Below, one piece after another: positions 34,675 through 45,163 of a DNA stretch of 64,000 nt (the first letter of the stretch is position 1; each line of letters begins with the position of its first letter). Source of the DNA: RBG-16-66-20 sp035308765 (GTDB lineage Bacteria > Pseudomonadota > Gammaproteobacteria > Burkholderiales > SG8-39); contig DATGGA010000040.1 in assembly GCA_035308765.1 (NCBI GenBank), forward strand, positions 1 to 64,000, read 5' to 3'. The position numbers and the translations under genes were made by a program. Below the pieces are notes generated by a model that was not told the DNA's origin, did not search any database, and worked only from the letters and a program-made list of their open reading frames with translations.

Positions 34675-35946
34675 TCAGCCTTTTTTCAGCGCGCGATGGC
34701 CGATATCGGTCCGATATTGCAGGCCGTCGAAGCGGATCGACTCGGCCGCCGCGTAAGCGCGGCTGCGCGCCATCTTGAGCGAATCGCCGAGCGCGGTGAC
34801 GCACAGCACCCGGCCGCCGCTGGTGAGCAGGCGCTTGCCATCGAGTTTTGTTCCGGCATGGAATACGCGGCAGTCGTCGGTTGCCTTGGGCAGCCCGCTG
34901 ATCTCGTCGCCCTTGCGCGGCTCGTCGGGATAGCCTTCGGCCGCGAGCACCACGCCCAGCGCCGCGCGGCGGTCCCAGTCGACCGCGGCGCGGTTCAGCG
35001 CGCCCTCCAGCGCGTGTTCGACCAGCGCGAGGAGATCGGACTTCATGCGCAGGATGATGGGCTGCGTCTCGGGGTCGCCCAAGCGGCAGTTGAATTCCAG
35101 CGTCTTCGGATTGCCCGCCTTGTCGATCATCAGGCCTGCATAGAGGAACCCGACATAGGGCGTGCCGTCCTTCGCCATGCCGGCGATGGCGGGCTGGATG
35201 ATTTCGCGCATCACGCGCGCGTGCAGCTGCGGCGTCACCACCGGCGCGGGCGAGTAGGCGCCCATGCCGCCGGTGTTCGGTCCCTGGTCGCCGTCCCGGA
35301 GGCGCTTGTGGTCCTGGCTGGTGGCGAGCGGCAGGGCATGCGCGCCGTCGGCCATGACGATGAAGCTCGCCTCCTCGCCCTCGAGGAATTCCTCGATCAC
35401 CACGCGCGCTCCGGCGTCGCCGAGCTTGTTCTGCACCAGCATGAGGTCGATCGCAGCCTTTGCTTCCGCGACCGTGGTCGCGACCACCACGCCCTTGCCG
35501 GCGGCCAGGCCGTCGGCCTTGACCACGATCGGCGCGCCCTGCGCGTCTATGTAGGCCTTCGCCTCGGCGCCGCCGGTGAAAGTGGCGTGCCTCGCCGTCG
35601 GCAGGCCGTGGCGCAGCATGAACTGCTTGGCGAAGTCCTTCGACGCTTCGAGCTGCGCCGCGGCGCGCAGCGGGCCGAAGATTTTGAGTCCGGCGCCCTG
35701 GAAGGCGTCGACGATGCCGGCGGACAGCGGCGCTTCGGGGCCGACCACGGTGAGGTGGACCTGCTCTTTCTTCGCGAAGCTTATCAATTCCGGAACGGAA
35801 GAAATGGCGATGTTTTCCAGGCCATTCTCAGTCGCCGTGCCGCCGTTGCCGGGCGCGACGAATACTTTCTGCACCTTCGGGCTTTGCGCGAGTTTCCACG
35901 CCATCGCGTGCTCGCGCCCTCCGGAACCGATGACGAGGAGTTTCAT
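34675..35946 (-). CDS. purD: Phosphoribosylamine-glycine ligase
   Basis: A 423-residue ATP-grasp enzyme that makes glycinamide ribonucleotide in purine synthesis. The N-terminus MKLLVIGSGGREHAMAWKL, the ATP-grasp segment IVVKADGLAAGKGVVVA, and the signature RLGDPETQPIL are all present. The start is ATG 35946; longer frames upstream run through purH in another phase. It sits 11 bp after purH. Confidence 0.97.
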   Translation of the reverse strand: MKLLVIGSGGREHAMAWKLAQSPKVQKVFVAPGNGGTATENGLENIAISSVPELISFAKKEQVHLTVVGPEAPLSAGIVDAFQGAGLKIFGPLRAAAQLEASKDFAKQFMLRHGLPTARHATFTGGAEAKAYIDAQGAPIVVKADGLAAGKGVVVATTVAEAKAAIDLMLVQNKLGDAGARVVIEEFLEGEEASFIVMADGAHALPLATSQDHKRLRDGDQGPNTGGMGAYSPAPVVTPQLHARVMREIIQPAIAGMAKDGTPYVGFLYAGLMIDKAGNPKTLEFNCRLGDPETQPIILRMKSDLLALVEHALEGALNRAAVDWDRRAALGVVLAAEGYPDEPRKGDEISGLPKATDDCRVFHAGTKLDGKRLLTSGGRVLCVTALGDSLKMARSRAYAAAESIRFDGLQYRTDIGHRALKKG

Positions 35947-35957
35947 CGCGTGGCGGC

Positions 35958-37514
35958 TCAGTGCCGAAAATGGCGTACGCCGGTGAACACCATCGCGATG
36001 CCGCGCTCGTCGGCGGCGGCGATCACTTCGTCGTCGCGCACGCTGCCGCCGGGCTGGATCACCGCGGCCGCGCCGGCGTCGATTACCGCGTCCAGCCCGT
36101 CGCGGAACGGGAAGAAGGCGTCCGACGCGACCACCGAACCGGCGATCTCGAGGCCCGCGTTCTTTGCCTTGATTGCGGCGATGCGCGCGCTGTCGACGCG
36201 GCTCATCTGTCCCGCGCCGACGCCTACCGTGGCGCCGTCGCGGCAGAACACGATGGCGTTCGATTTCACGAACTTCGCCACTTTCCATGCAAACAGCAGG
36301 TCCGACCACTGCGCTTCGGTGGGCTGCTTCTTTGTCTTTACCGCCAGGTTTTTTTTCTCTAGCACCTTTGCATCGCTGCTCTGGACCAGCAGCCCGCCGC
36401 CGACGCGCTTGTAGTCATGGACTTGCGAATCGCGCGACAGCGGCACTTCCAGCACGCGCAGGTTCTGCCTGGCAGCCAGGAGCTCACGCGCCGCGGGCTC
36501 GATGCGCGGTGCGATGACGACTTCGGCGAACTGCTTGCCGATCTCCTCGGCGGCGGCACGGTCCAGCGCGCGGTTGAAGGCGAGGATGCCGCCGAACGCG
36601 GAGGTCGGATCGGTCCTGAACGCCTTGCGGTAGGCCTCGAGCGAGTTGTCGCCGATGCCGACGCCGCAGGGATTGGCATGCTTGACGATGACGCAGGCCG
36701 GCTCGGCAAAGCTTTTCACGCACTCCCAGGCGGCGTCCGAGTCCGCGACATTGTTATATGAGAGCTCTTTCCCTTGCAGTACGGAGAACGAGGCGATGCC
36801 GCCCGCCACCGGATGCTGGTCGCGGTAGAACGCGGCCGACTGGTGCGGGTTCTCGCCGTAGCGCATGTCCTGGACCTTGCGGAACTGCAGGCTCAGGACG
36901 CCCGGGTAGGCAGCGCGCCTTTCCCCGCCGTCGATGGAGAACAGGAAGTTCGCGATCGCGCCGTCGTAGGCCGCGGTGTGGGCGAAGACTTTTTTCGCCA
37001 GGGCGAGGCGCATCGCGACAGACACGCCTCCGGTAGCGCGGATTTCCTCCAGCACGCCGGCGTAATCGCCCGGGTCCACCACCACAGCGACGCCAGCGTG
37101 GTTCTTGGCTGCGGCGCGCAGCAGCGTCGGGCCGCCGATGTCGATGTTCTCGATCGCGGTCTCCAGCCGGCAGTCCGGGTCGGCCACCGTCGCCTCGAAC
37201 GGGTAGAGGTTGACCACCACCAGGTCGATCGGCGGGATGCCCGCCTTTTCGATCGCGGCCATGTGCTCGCGCGATTCGCGCCGCGCGAGGATGCCGCCGT
37301 GGATCTTCGGGTGCAGTGTCTTGACGCGCCCGTCGAGCATCTCGGGAAATCCGGTGTGCGCCGAAACCTCGGTGACGCGGATGCTTTCCTTCTCGAGCAG
37401 CTTCGCCGTGCCGCCGGTGGACAGGATCTGCACGCCGAGCCCAACCAGGGCCCGGCACAGGTCCACCACGCCAGTCTTGTCGGAGACGCTGACGAGCGCC
37501 CTCGCGACCGTCAC
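35958..37514 (-). CDS. purH: Bifunctional AICAR transformylase/IMP cyclohydrolase
   Basis: A 518-residue enzyme that carries out the last two steps of IMP synthesis. The N-terminal MGS-fold cyclohydrolase (about 1-195) contains LVSVSDKTG and GGILARRE. The C-terminal transformylase contains LRYGENPHQ-type sequence (MRYGENPHQSAAFY), the catalytic Lys-His in VKHANPCGVG, and DAFFPFRDG. The start is a GTG at 37514 that overlaps the fis stop (GTGA). Co-transcription with fis is normal in betaproteobacteria. Confidence 0.97.
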   Translation of the reverse strand: MTVARALVSVSDKTGVVDLCRALVGLGVQILSTGGTAKLLEKESIRVTEVSAHTGFPEMLDGRVKTLHPKIHGGILARRESREHMAAIEKAGIPPIDLVVVNLYPFEATVADPDCRLETAIENIDIGGPTLLRAAAKNHAGVAVVVDPGDYAGVLEEIRATGGVSVAMRLALAKKVFAHTAAYDGAIANFLFSIDGGERRAAYPGVLSLQFRKVQDMRYGENPHQSAAFYRDQHPVAGGIASFSVLQGKELSYNNVADSDAAWECVKSFAEPACVIVKHANPCGVGIGDNSLEAYRKAFRTDPTSAFGGILAFNRALDRAAAEEIGKQFAEVVIAPRIEPAARELLAARQNLRVLEVPLSRDSQVHDYKRVGGGLLVQSSDAKVLEKKNLAVKTKKQPTEAQWSDLLFAWKVAKFVKSNAIVFCRDGATVGVGAGQMSRVDSARIAAIKAKNAGLEIAGSVVASDAFFPFRDGLDAVIDAGAAAVIQPGGSVRDDEVIAAADERGIAMVFTGVRHFRH

Positions 37515-37750
37515 GCCTTGATCCGCAGCTGCTGGATTTTCTTGCGCAGGGTATTGCGGTCGATGCCGAGCATCGCTGCCGCGGCGCTCTGGTTGCCCGC
37601 GGCCTTGCCGAGCACTGTCTCGATCAATGGCCGCTCGATGTTCTTCAGCACCATGTCGTAGATCGCGGTCGGCTGCTCGCCGTCCATGTCCCGGAAGTAG
37701 CGCTCGAGCGACCGCTTCACGGCGTCGGCGAGCTCGGTGTTCCGGCTCAT
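37511..37750 (-). CDS. fis: Fis family DNA-binding protein
   Basis: A 79-residue nucleoid-associated protein. The C-terminal helix-turn-helix is NQSAAAAMLGIDRNTLRKKIQQL. The N-terminal dimerisation helices are shorter than in E. coli Fis (98 residues), as is usual in betaproteobacteria. It overlaps both dusB upstream and purH downstream by 4 bp, matching the conserved dusB-fis pairing. It modulates DNA topology and rRNA transcription in the family. Confidence 0.93.
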   Translation of the reverse strand: MSRNTELADAVKRSLERYFRDMDGEQPTAIYDMVLKNIERPLIETVLGKAAGNQSAAAAMLGIDRNTLRKKIQQLRIKA

Positions 37751-38715
37751 GCCATCAATCCATCGAAGAATCGACCGACTGCGGCGTGCTGCGCACGGGC
37801 GGATTCGATCGTATTGGCCTCGCGGCGGAAGGCTTCGCCGCCCGGCAGCCCGCGCGTGTACCAGCCGATGTGCTTGCGCGCGATGCGCAGGCCCAGCTGC
37901 TCGCCGTAAAGCGAGTAAATGCCTTCCAGATGCTCCAACGCTACCGCGCCCATCTCCATGACCGACGGAGGAGCGAGGTGCTCGCCGGCCTCCAGGAAAT
38001 GCGCGAACTCCCGGAAAATCCAGGGACGGCCGTGCGCGGCGCGCCCGATCATGATGCCGTCGGCGCCGGTGTGCGCCAGCACCCGCATCGCCTCTTCAGG
38101 CGTGGCGATGTCGCCATTGGCAATCACCGGGATCCGTACGCCCGCCTTGACCTCGGCGACGGTCTCGAATTCGGCCTCGCCGCGAAAGCCGCAGGCGCGG
38201 GTGCGTCCGTGCACCGCGAGCAACTGCACGCCGGCGGCCTCGGCGATGCGCGCGATGCGCAGGGCATTGCGCCGCGCCGGGTCGGGGCCAGTGCGTATCT
38301 TGAGCGTCACCGGCACGCCGGCAGCGGCCACTACCGCCTCGAGGATGCGCGCCACCAGCGATTCATCCGACAGCAGCGCGGAGCCGGCGGCGACGTTGCA
38401 TACCTTCTTTGCCGGGCAGCCCATGTTGATGTCGATGATCTGGGCGCCCTCGGCCGCGTTGACGCGCGCGGCCTCGGCCATCATCGCCGGCTCGGCGCCT
38501 GCGATCTGCACCGAAACGGGACCGGTCTCGCCGCGATGTTCCAGGCGCAGGCGCGATTTGCGGGTGCCGCGCAGCTCCGGGCGCGAAGACACCATCTCGG
38601 ACACCGCAAGGCCGGCGCCGAAGCGCCGGCAAAGCGTGCGGAACGGCCGGTCGGTGACCCCCGCCATCGGGGCAACGAACAGTCCGTTGCGCAACACGTG
38701 CATCCCGAGTTGCAT
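37747..38715 (-). CDS. dusB: tRNA-dihydrouridine synthase B
   Basis: A 322-residue FMN-dependent enzyme that reduces uridine in the tRNA D loop. Family motifs are APMAGVTDRPFRTLC (FMN binding), INMGCPAKKVCNVAAGSALL with the catalytic Cys, and ANGDIATPEEAMRVL then GADGIMIGRAAHGRPWIF. It starts at ATG 38715 and is joined to fis by an ATGA overlap. It follows ubiH after a 110-bp gap that may hold its own promoter; no clear hexamers are seen there. Confidence 0.95.
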   Translation of the reverse strand: MQLGMHVLRNGLFVAPMAGVTDRPFRTLCRRFGAGLAVSEMVSSRPELRGTRKSRLRLEHRGETGPVSVQIAGAEPAMMAEAARVNAAEGAQIIDINMGCPAKKVCNVAAGSALLSDESLVARILEAVVAAAGVPVTLKIRTGPDPARRNALRIARIAEAAGVQLLAVHGRTRACGFRGEAEFETVAEVKAGVRIPVIANGDIATPEEAMRVLAHTGADGIMIGRAAHGRPWIFREFAHFLEAGEHLAPPSVMEMGAVALEHLEGIYSLYGEQLGLRIARKHIGWYTRGLPGGEAFRREANTIESARAQHAAVGRFFDGLMA

Positions 38716-38825
38716 CAGTTGTGGTGGCTGGGGGTTGAGCGAGGGGAGCGAATTCTAGCGCGTTCCGCCGCGGAAAACAGCGGCACTGTTGCGTATTTCA
38801 AACACGCATTGCGCATGCCGCAACC

Positions 38826-39873
38826 TCATGGCAACGCGGAGGCGCCGAAAATCATGCGGCGCGCAAAAAAGCGCCGCGCCGGCAAGCAAGTGTCCAATGC
38901 AGTTAATCCAATTCCTCGAATCAGGCCCGCCAGCGGGTCAACGCCGAGAAATGCGCCGGCGAGAAAATCCGTGACCCGCACGGTCGCCATGGCGTCGATG
39001 CGGCGCATGGCGGCGAAGCGTGCCAGCACTCGCGCATCGCCCGGATCGTTCGCGTCACGCAAGACCTGCGCCAGATCCCAGGCATCGCGCAAGCCGAGGT
39101 TGAGGCCTTGTCCTGCGACCGGATGCAGTGTTTGCGCCGCGTTGCCGACGTAGGCTTCGCGCACGCCGACGCGAGAGGGCCGCACGCGCAGTCCGAGCGG
39201 AGCGCGGCTGCGTTCGGCGACCGCGGTGAATTCTCCGGCGCGCCGGCCGAAGGCGCGCGAGAGCGCCGCGAGGAAATCGGCTGCCGGCGCGTCGCACAGT
39301 TCCCGTGCCCGTTCAGGTGCCATGCCCCACACAGTGCAATAACGCCCGCCGAGCGGCAGCAGCGCAAGCGGCCCCTGCGGCGTGAAGCGCTCCCAAGCGG
39401 TACCTGCGGGCGCCGGCCGCGCGGTGACGAGCGCAACGATCGCTTCCTGGCCGTAGGTCTTTTCCTGCAACTCGCTTGCAGTTCCTTCGGAGTGGACCAC
39501 GAGGAGCGCGTCGCCAGGCTCCTGCCGGAGCCGAATGCCGGCGATTTCAAGCCGGGCAAGAAGAGCATTCGACAAGGACTCGTAGTCCACCACGTAGCCC
39601 AGGGCGGGAACCCCGGCGTCGGCGGCGCCCAGGCGCGTGCGGCCGAACGCGCCCTGCTGGGATATATGGATGGTTTCGATGGGCGTTGGCGCGAGCATCT
39701 GCCAGAGGCCGACGCGCTCGAGAATCAGACGGCTGGCATGCGACAGCGCGATGGGCCTGAGGGGCTGTTTCCCCGGAAGATGTTTTCGGCCGTGCAGGGC
39801 GAGGGTCCTGCCCGATCGCTGCAGCGCCAGTGCCAGCACGCAGCCGACCGGACCCGCGCCGCGGATCGAAACC

Positions 39874-39884
<11 letters not shown>
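38826..39884 (-). CDS. ubiH: UbiH-family FAD-dependent hydroxylase
   Basis: A 352-residue flavoprotein monooxygenase of ubiquinone ring hydroxylation. The dinucleotide fold GAGPVGCVLALAL is at the N-terminus. The second FAD motif reads GNAAQTLHPVAGQGLNLGLRD, the variant characteristic of UbiH rather than the GDAAH of UbiI/UbiF. At 352 residues it is shorter than the roughly 390-400 of typical members, mainly in the middle substrate-binding part. It overlaps pepP by 11 bp; pepP-ubiH is the E. coli arrangement too. A second family member lies at 59509-60711. Confidence 0.9.
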
Positions 39885-41189
<1,305 letters not shown>

Positions 41190-41193
<4 letters not shown>

Positions 41194-41861
41194 ATGTTAT
41201 TCAGCCCCTCCCGCAGCGCGGCGAGGCGCTGCGGGGTTCCGACATCGCTCCAGCGGCCCTCATACAGTTCGCCGGTCACTTCGCCGCGCTCCGCGGCCGC
41301 ACGCCACAGCGGCGCCAGTTGCGCCTTCCGGCCCGTGGCGACACTTGCAACAAGCCGCGGCGATATCACCGCGATGCCCGCATAAGTGTAGCGCGGGGCG
41401 GCTCCGTTGCCGACGATGCCGCCATCGAATGAAAAGTCGCCGCCGGGATGCTGCACCGGGTTAGGCACCAGCACCAGGTGGGAGAGGCGCGCTCCCAGCG
41501 CGAAATCCCGCAAGCCGGAGAAATCGTAGTCGCACCAGATGTCCGCGTTCACCAGCAGAAAAGGATCCGGGCCGAGCAGCGCGCGCGCCTGCGCGATGCC
41601 GCCCGCGGTCTCCATGGGGTCGGCCTCCTGCGACCAGTCGATCCGTAGCCCCGGCGGCGAGCCATGGCCGAAGCGCGCGATGATTTTTTCCGCCAGGTGC
41701 GAGACGTTGATCACGGCCTGGGTGAAACCGGCGTGCGCGAGGCGCTCCAGATGGCGCCCGAGCAGCGTCTGCCCGGCGACCTCGACCAGCGGCTTCGGGA
41801 CCGACTCGGTGAGCGGCCGCAGCCGCTCGCCACGGCCGGCAGCGAGGATCATGGCCTTCAT
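41190..41861 (-). CDS. murU: N-acetylmuramate-1-phosphate uridylyltransferase MurU
   Basis: A 223-residue nucleotidyltransferase that makes UDP-MurNAc from MurNAc-1-phosphate in the peptidoglycan-recycling bypass of MurA (intrinsic fosfomycin resistance in Pseudomonas). The nucleotide-binding signature is LAAGRGERLRPLTESVPKPLVEVAG, followed by LLVNADIWCDYDF and a C-terminal WSDVGTPQRLAAL. It overlaps amgK by ATGA, which separates it from general sugar-nucleotide transferases. A mannose-1-phosphate guanylyltransferase role is less likely given the pairing. Confidence 0.92.
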
Positions 41862-42832
41862 TGCGACGCCAGCGTGTCGAGCAGCTGCGCCAGCGGGGTC
41901 AGTTCGCGGTAGCGCCGGCAGGTGGCGAGCAGGTAGCCGAGGACCCGCGGGATGTCGGCCAGATAGCGCTGCTTGCCGTCGCGATGGCACAGGCGCGCGA
42001 AAATTCCAGCCACCTTGAGCTGGCGCTGCGCGCCCATCCACTCGAAATCGCGGTAGAACTCGGCGAAATCGGCGCGTACCGGGAGGCCGGCCTTGCGCGC
42101 CTTGTCCCAATAGCGCGCCGCCCAGTCGAGTACCCGTTCCTCTTCCCAGCGTACATAGGCGTCGCGCAGCAGGGACACCAGGTCGTAGGTGATCGGCCCA
42201 TAGACGGCGTCCTGGAAATCGAGGATTCCCGGCAGCGGCTCGCAAACCATCAGGTTGCGGGAGTGGTAGTCGCGGTGCACGAAGACCTTGGGTTGCGCCA
42301 GGTTATTGGCCAGCAGCGATTCAAACGTCTTCTCCAGCACCTCTCGATCGGGCGGCGCCAGTTCATACCGCAGCTGCCGGGCGATATACCAGTCGGGAAA
42401 CAAGTGCAGTTCCCGCTCCAGCAGCGCGCGATCGTAATCGGGCAGAACGCCGGGCCGGCTCGCGCGCTGGATGCGGATCAGGGCGTCCGTCGCCGCGACA
42501 TAGGCTCCTTGGGGGTCATTGGCGCCAAAAAAATCCAGAAAAGTCGCGTTGCCGAGGTCTTCCAGCAGCAAAAATCCGTTTTTCGCGTCCTGCGCGTGGA
42601 TAGCGGGCACATGCGCGCCAGCCTCGGAGAACACCCCAGCGACGCGGATGAAAGGGCTGCAATCTTCCTTCCCGGGCGGTGCATCCATGACGACGAAACT
42701 GCGCCCATCGGCGAGCCTGGCGCGGAAATAGCGCCGGAAGCTCGCATCCTCCGATGCCGGGGCCAGAGTGAAAGGGACGTCCGGAAAGTGTGCGCCGATC
42801 CAGCGTTCGAGCGCGGAAAGCCTGAAATCCAT
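41858..42832 (-). CDS. amgK: Anomeric MurNAc/GlcNAc kinase AmgK
   Basis: A 324-residue aminoglycoside-phosphotransferase-fold kinase that phosphorylates the anomeric position of MurNAc (and GlcNAc). The Brenner motif HRDYHSRN includes the catalytic Asp188, and the metal-binding DFQDA starts at Asp205. It is the first gene of amgK-murU-pepP-ubiH and is divergent from lptD, the same neighbourhood described in Pseudomonas putida. Its ATG is about 50 bp from the lptD start, so the two promoters share this gap. Confidence 0.92.
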   Translation of the reverse strand: MDFRLSALERWIGAHFPDVPFTLAPASEDASFRRYFRARLADGRSFVVMDAPPGKEDCSPFIRVAGVFSEAGAHVPAIHAQDAKNGFLLLEDLGNATFLDFFGANDPQGAYVAATDALIRIQRASRPGVLPDYDRALLERELHLFPDWYIARQLRYELAPPDREVLEKTFESLLANNLAQPKVFVHRDYHSRNLMVCEPLPGILDFQDAVYGPITYDLVSLLRDAYVRWEEERVLDWAARYWDKARKAGLPVRADFAEFYRDFEWMGAQRQLKVAGIFARLCHRDGKQRYLADIPRVLGYLLATCRRYRELTPLAQLLDTLASQ

Positions 42833-42882
42833 TGCGAAGTGCGCGGAATTATGACACTTTTCATTCTCAAAAAACGCGTCGA

Positions 42883-45153
42883 ATGCTTCCCCTCATGCAG
42901 CACCGTCCGGCGCGACTCGCCGCGCTGACTTTCCTGTTCTGCGGCGCGCAGCTTGCCTGGGCGCAGACCGCCGTACCTGCTGCTCCCCCGGCCGCCAAGC
43001 CGAAAGGGCCGACCACCATCGATGCCGAGAAGATCGAGGGCGTCTCCGAGCTCGAGGTCACGGCGCAGGGCAAGGTCGAGTTCCAGCGCGAAGACCTGAC
43101 GATCTACAGCGAATATCTGCGCTACAACCAGGAATTCGGCCGCGTCGAGGCTAACGGGGGCGTGCGGATGCTGCGCGGGGGCAACCGGTACTTCGGCCCG
43201 CGCCTGCGCTACAACACGCAGGACGGCACGGGCGTGTTCGAGGGCTCGAACTTCATCATGCCGGGCGAGACCGTGACCACGCACGGCACCGCCGAACGGC
43301 TCGAATTCCTCGGCCAGAGCAAGATCCGGACGGTGAACGGCACCTTTACCTCCTGCGAGCCTGGCAAGGAGGACTGGCGGATCGAAGCGCGCGAGTATGA
43401 GATCGACAGCGAAAATCATGTGGCCACCATTCACGACGGCCGCCTCAAGTTCTACGACACTACGGTCATGCCGGTGCCTTACGGTTCATTCTCTCTCGAC
43501 AACCAGCGCAAGTCGGGGATCCTGTCGCCCTATTATTCGCACAGCACGACGCGGGGCATCGAGGTGTCGGTGCCATATTACTGGAACATCGCACCGGAGC
43601 GTGACCTCATCGTGGCGCCGACCGAAATGACGAAACGGGGCGAGCAGCTGAAGACGGATTTGCGCTTCATGGGGTCGACGTACCGGGGCGAGATGCGGTT
43701 GGACTACATGCCGCATGACAACATATTCGGCTCGTCGCGCTACGGATTCTCGCTGCAGCAGGACCAGCAGATCACGCCTGGGCTGCGCGCCACCATCGAC
43801 TACAACAAGGTATCCGACTACCGCTACTTCGTGGACCTTAGCTCGCAGGTGCGGCAGATCTCGACCGGCGTTCTGCCGCAGCAGGCGGCCCTGAATTACA
43901 GCGGTGCGGTCGCTGGTATGGGCTTTTATGTCAACAGCCTGGTGCAGCAGTACCAGACGCTGCAGGACCCGCTGGCGCCGATCACGCCGCCGTACAACCG
44001 CCTGCCGCAAATCAACTTCGGTACCGCGAAGAACGATATTGCGGGACGGTTCGACCTCGCGCTGCCGGCCGAATACGTGCGTTTCGCGAGCCCGGCGATG
44101 GTGGATGGCGCGCGCGTCCAGTTCAATCCCACGGTGACGGCGCCGATCCTTGCGCCCGGGTATTTTCTGACGCCGAAACTCGGATTGCACTACGCCAACT
44201 ACAACCTCACGCAAACTGCCGCGGGGCAACCCGAAAAGCAGAGCGTTTCCGTGCCCTGGGCCAGCCTGGATGGCGGCCTCGTGTTCGATCGCGAAACGCG
44301 CTGGTTCGGCAAGGATGTCACGCAGACCTTCGAGCCGCGCATGTTTTACGTTTACGCGCCTTACCGCAACCAGGACCAGGTGCCGATCTTCGATACAGGC
44401 CTCGCGGATTTCAACTTCACGCAGTTGTTCACCGAGAACCGGTTCGCGGGCGGCGACCGCTTCGGCGATGCCAACCAGCTGACCATGGCGGCGACCTCGC
44501 GGCTGCTGACGTCGACCGGCCAGGAATTGATGCGCGCTACATTCGGCCAGCGCTACTACTTCTCGAGCGAACTCGTGGGACTGACGCCGACCACGCCCCC
44601 GATCGGCTCGGGTGCGTCCAATTGGATTGCCTCCATCGGCGGGAACGTGAAGGGCGGGCTCGCGCTGGACGGTACGATCGAGGCCAACTCGGCAATGACC
44701 CAGGCAGAGCTTTTTACCGTGTCGGCGCGCTATGCGCCGGAGATCGCAAAGGTCATCAGCGCCAGCTTCCGCTACAACCGGGAGGTTGCGCCGACGATCA
44801 AGGAGGTGGATTTTTCCGGCCAATGGCCGGTCAGACCGGGATGGTATGCCATTGGACGCCTGAACTATTCATTTGAGGGCGGTGTCCTAGTACAGGGAAT
44901 CGCGGGAATGGAATACAACGCAGGCTGCTGGGTGTTCCGTACCGCGCTGCAGCGTCTGCAGACCTTGACGCAGACCTCGTCGACGGCAATTTTCTTCCAG
45001 TTGGAATTGAATGGATTCGGCAGCGTCGGTTCGGACGAGATCGAGACCCTGTTACGGCGCAACGTCCCCGGCTATGCGGTGACGAATCCCATGCAGGGAA
45101 GCCTGGTGCCGCCGAGCATGCGGCAGCCCCTGCCTTTCGGGCAGGTTTTCTGA
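42883..45153 (+). CDS. lptD: LPS-assembly protein LptD
   Basis: A 756-residue outer-membrane beta-barrel that inserts lipopolysaccharide into the outer leaflet with LptE. A signal peptide ends LAWAQ (about residue 27). An OstA/LptA-like N-terminal domain (about 45-170: TIDAEKIEGVSELEVTAQGKVEF) precedes the LptD barrel. The mature protein appears to have only two Cys, in FTSCEPGKEDW and AGCWVF, against four in E. coli. The start is taken at ATG 42883; ATG 42895 is an alternative and both lack a clear Shine-Dalgarno. A TTG further upstream would add non-signal sequence. Confidence 0.95.
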   Translation: MLPLMQHRPARLAALTFLFCGAQLAWAQTAVPAAPPAAKPKGPTTIDAEKIEGVSELEVTAQGKVEFQREDLTIYSEYLRYNQEFGRVEANGGVRMLRGGNRYFGPRLRYNTQDGTGVFEGSNFIMPGETVTTHGTAERLEFLGQSKIRTVNGTFTSCEPGKEDWRIEAREYEIDSENHVATIHDGRLKFYDTTVMPVPYGSFSLDNQRKSGILSPYYSHSTTRGIEVSVPYYWNIAPERDLIVAPTEMTKRGEQLKTDLRFMGSTYRGEMRLDYMPHDNIFGSSRYGFSLQQDQQITPGLRATIDYNKVSDYRYFVDLSSQVRQISTGVLPQQAALNYSGAVAGMGFYVNSLVQQYQTLQDPLAPITPPYNRLPQINFGTAKNDIAGRFDLALPAEYVRFASPAMVDGARVQFNPTVTAPILAPGYFLTPKLGLHYANYNLTQTAAGQPEKQSVSVPWASLDGGLVFDRETRWFGKDVTQTFEPRMFYVYAPYRNQDQVPIFDTGLADFNFTQLFTENRFAGGDRFGDANQLTMAATSRLLTSTGQELMRATFGQRYYFSSELVGLTPTTPPIGSGASNWIASIGGNVKGGLALDGTIEANSAMTQAELFTVSARYAPEIAKVISASFRYNREVAPTIKEVDFSGQWPVRPGWYAIGRLNYSFEGGVLVQGIAGMEYNAGCWVFRTALQRLQTLTQTSSTAIFFQLELNGFGSVGSDEIETLLRRNVPGYAVTNPMQGSLVPPSMRQPLPFGQVF

Positions 45154-45163
45154 CGGAGCTTCG

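Noticed and set aside
42841..42882. A sigmaE-type promoter for lptD (GGAATT followed by TCTCAA)
   Set aside because: The spacing is shorter than the sigmaE consensus and the -35 match is partial; too weak to annotate.
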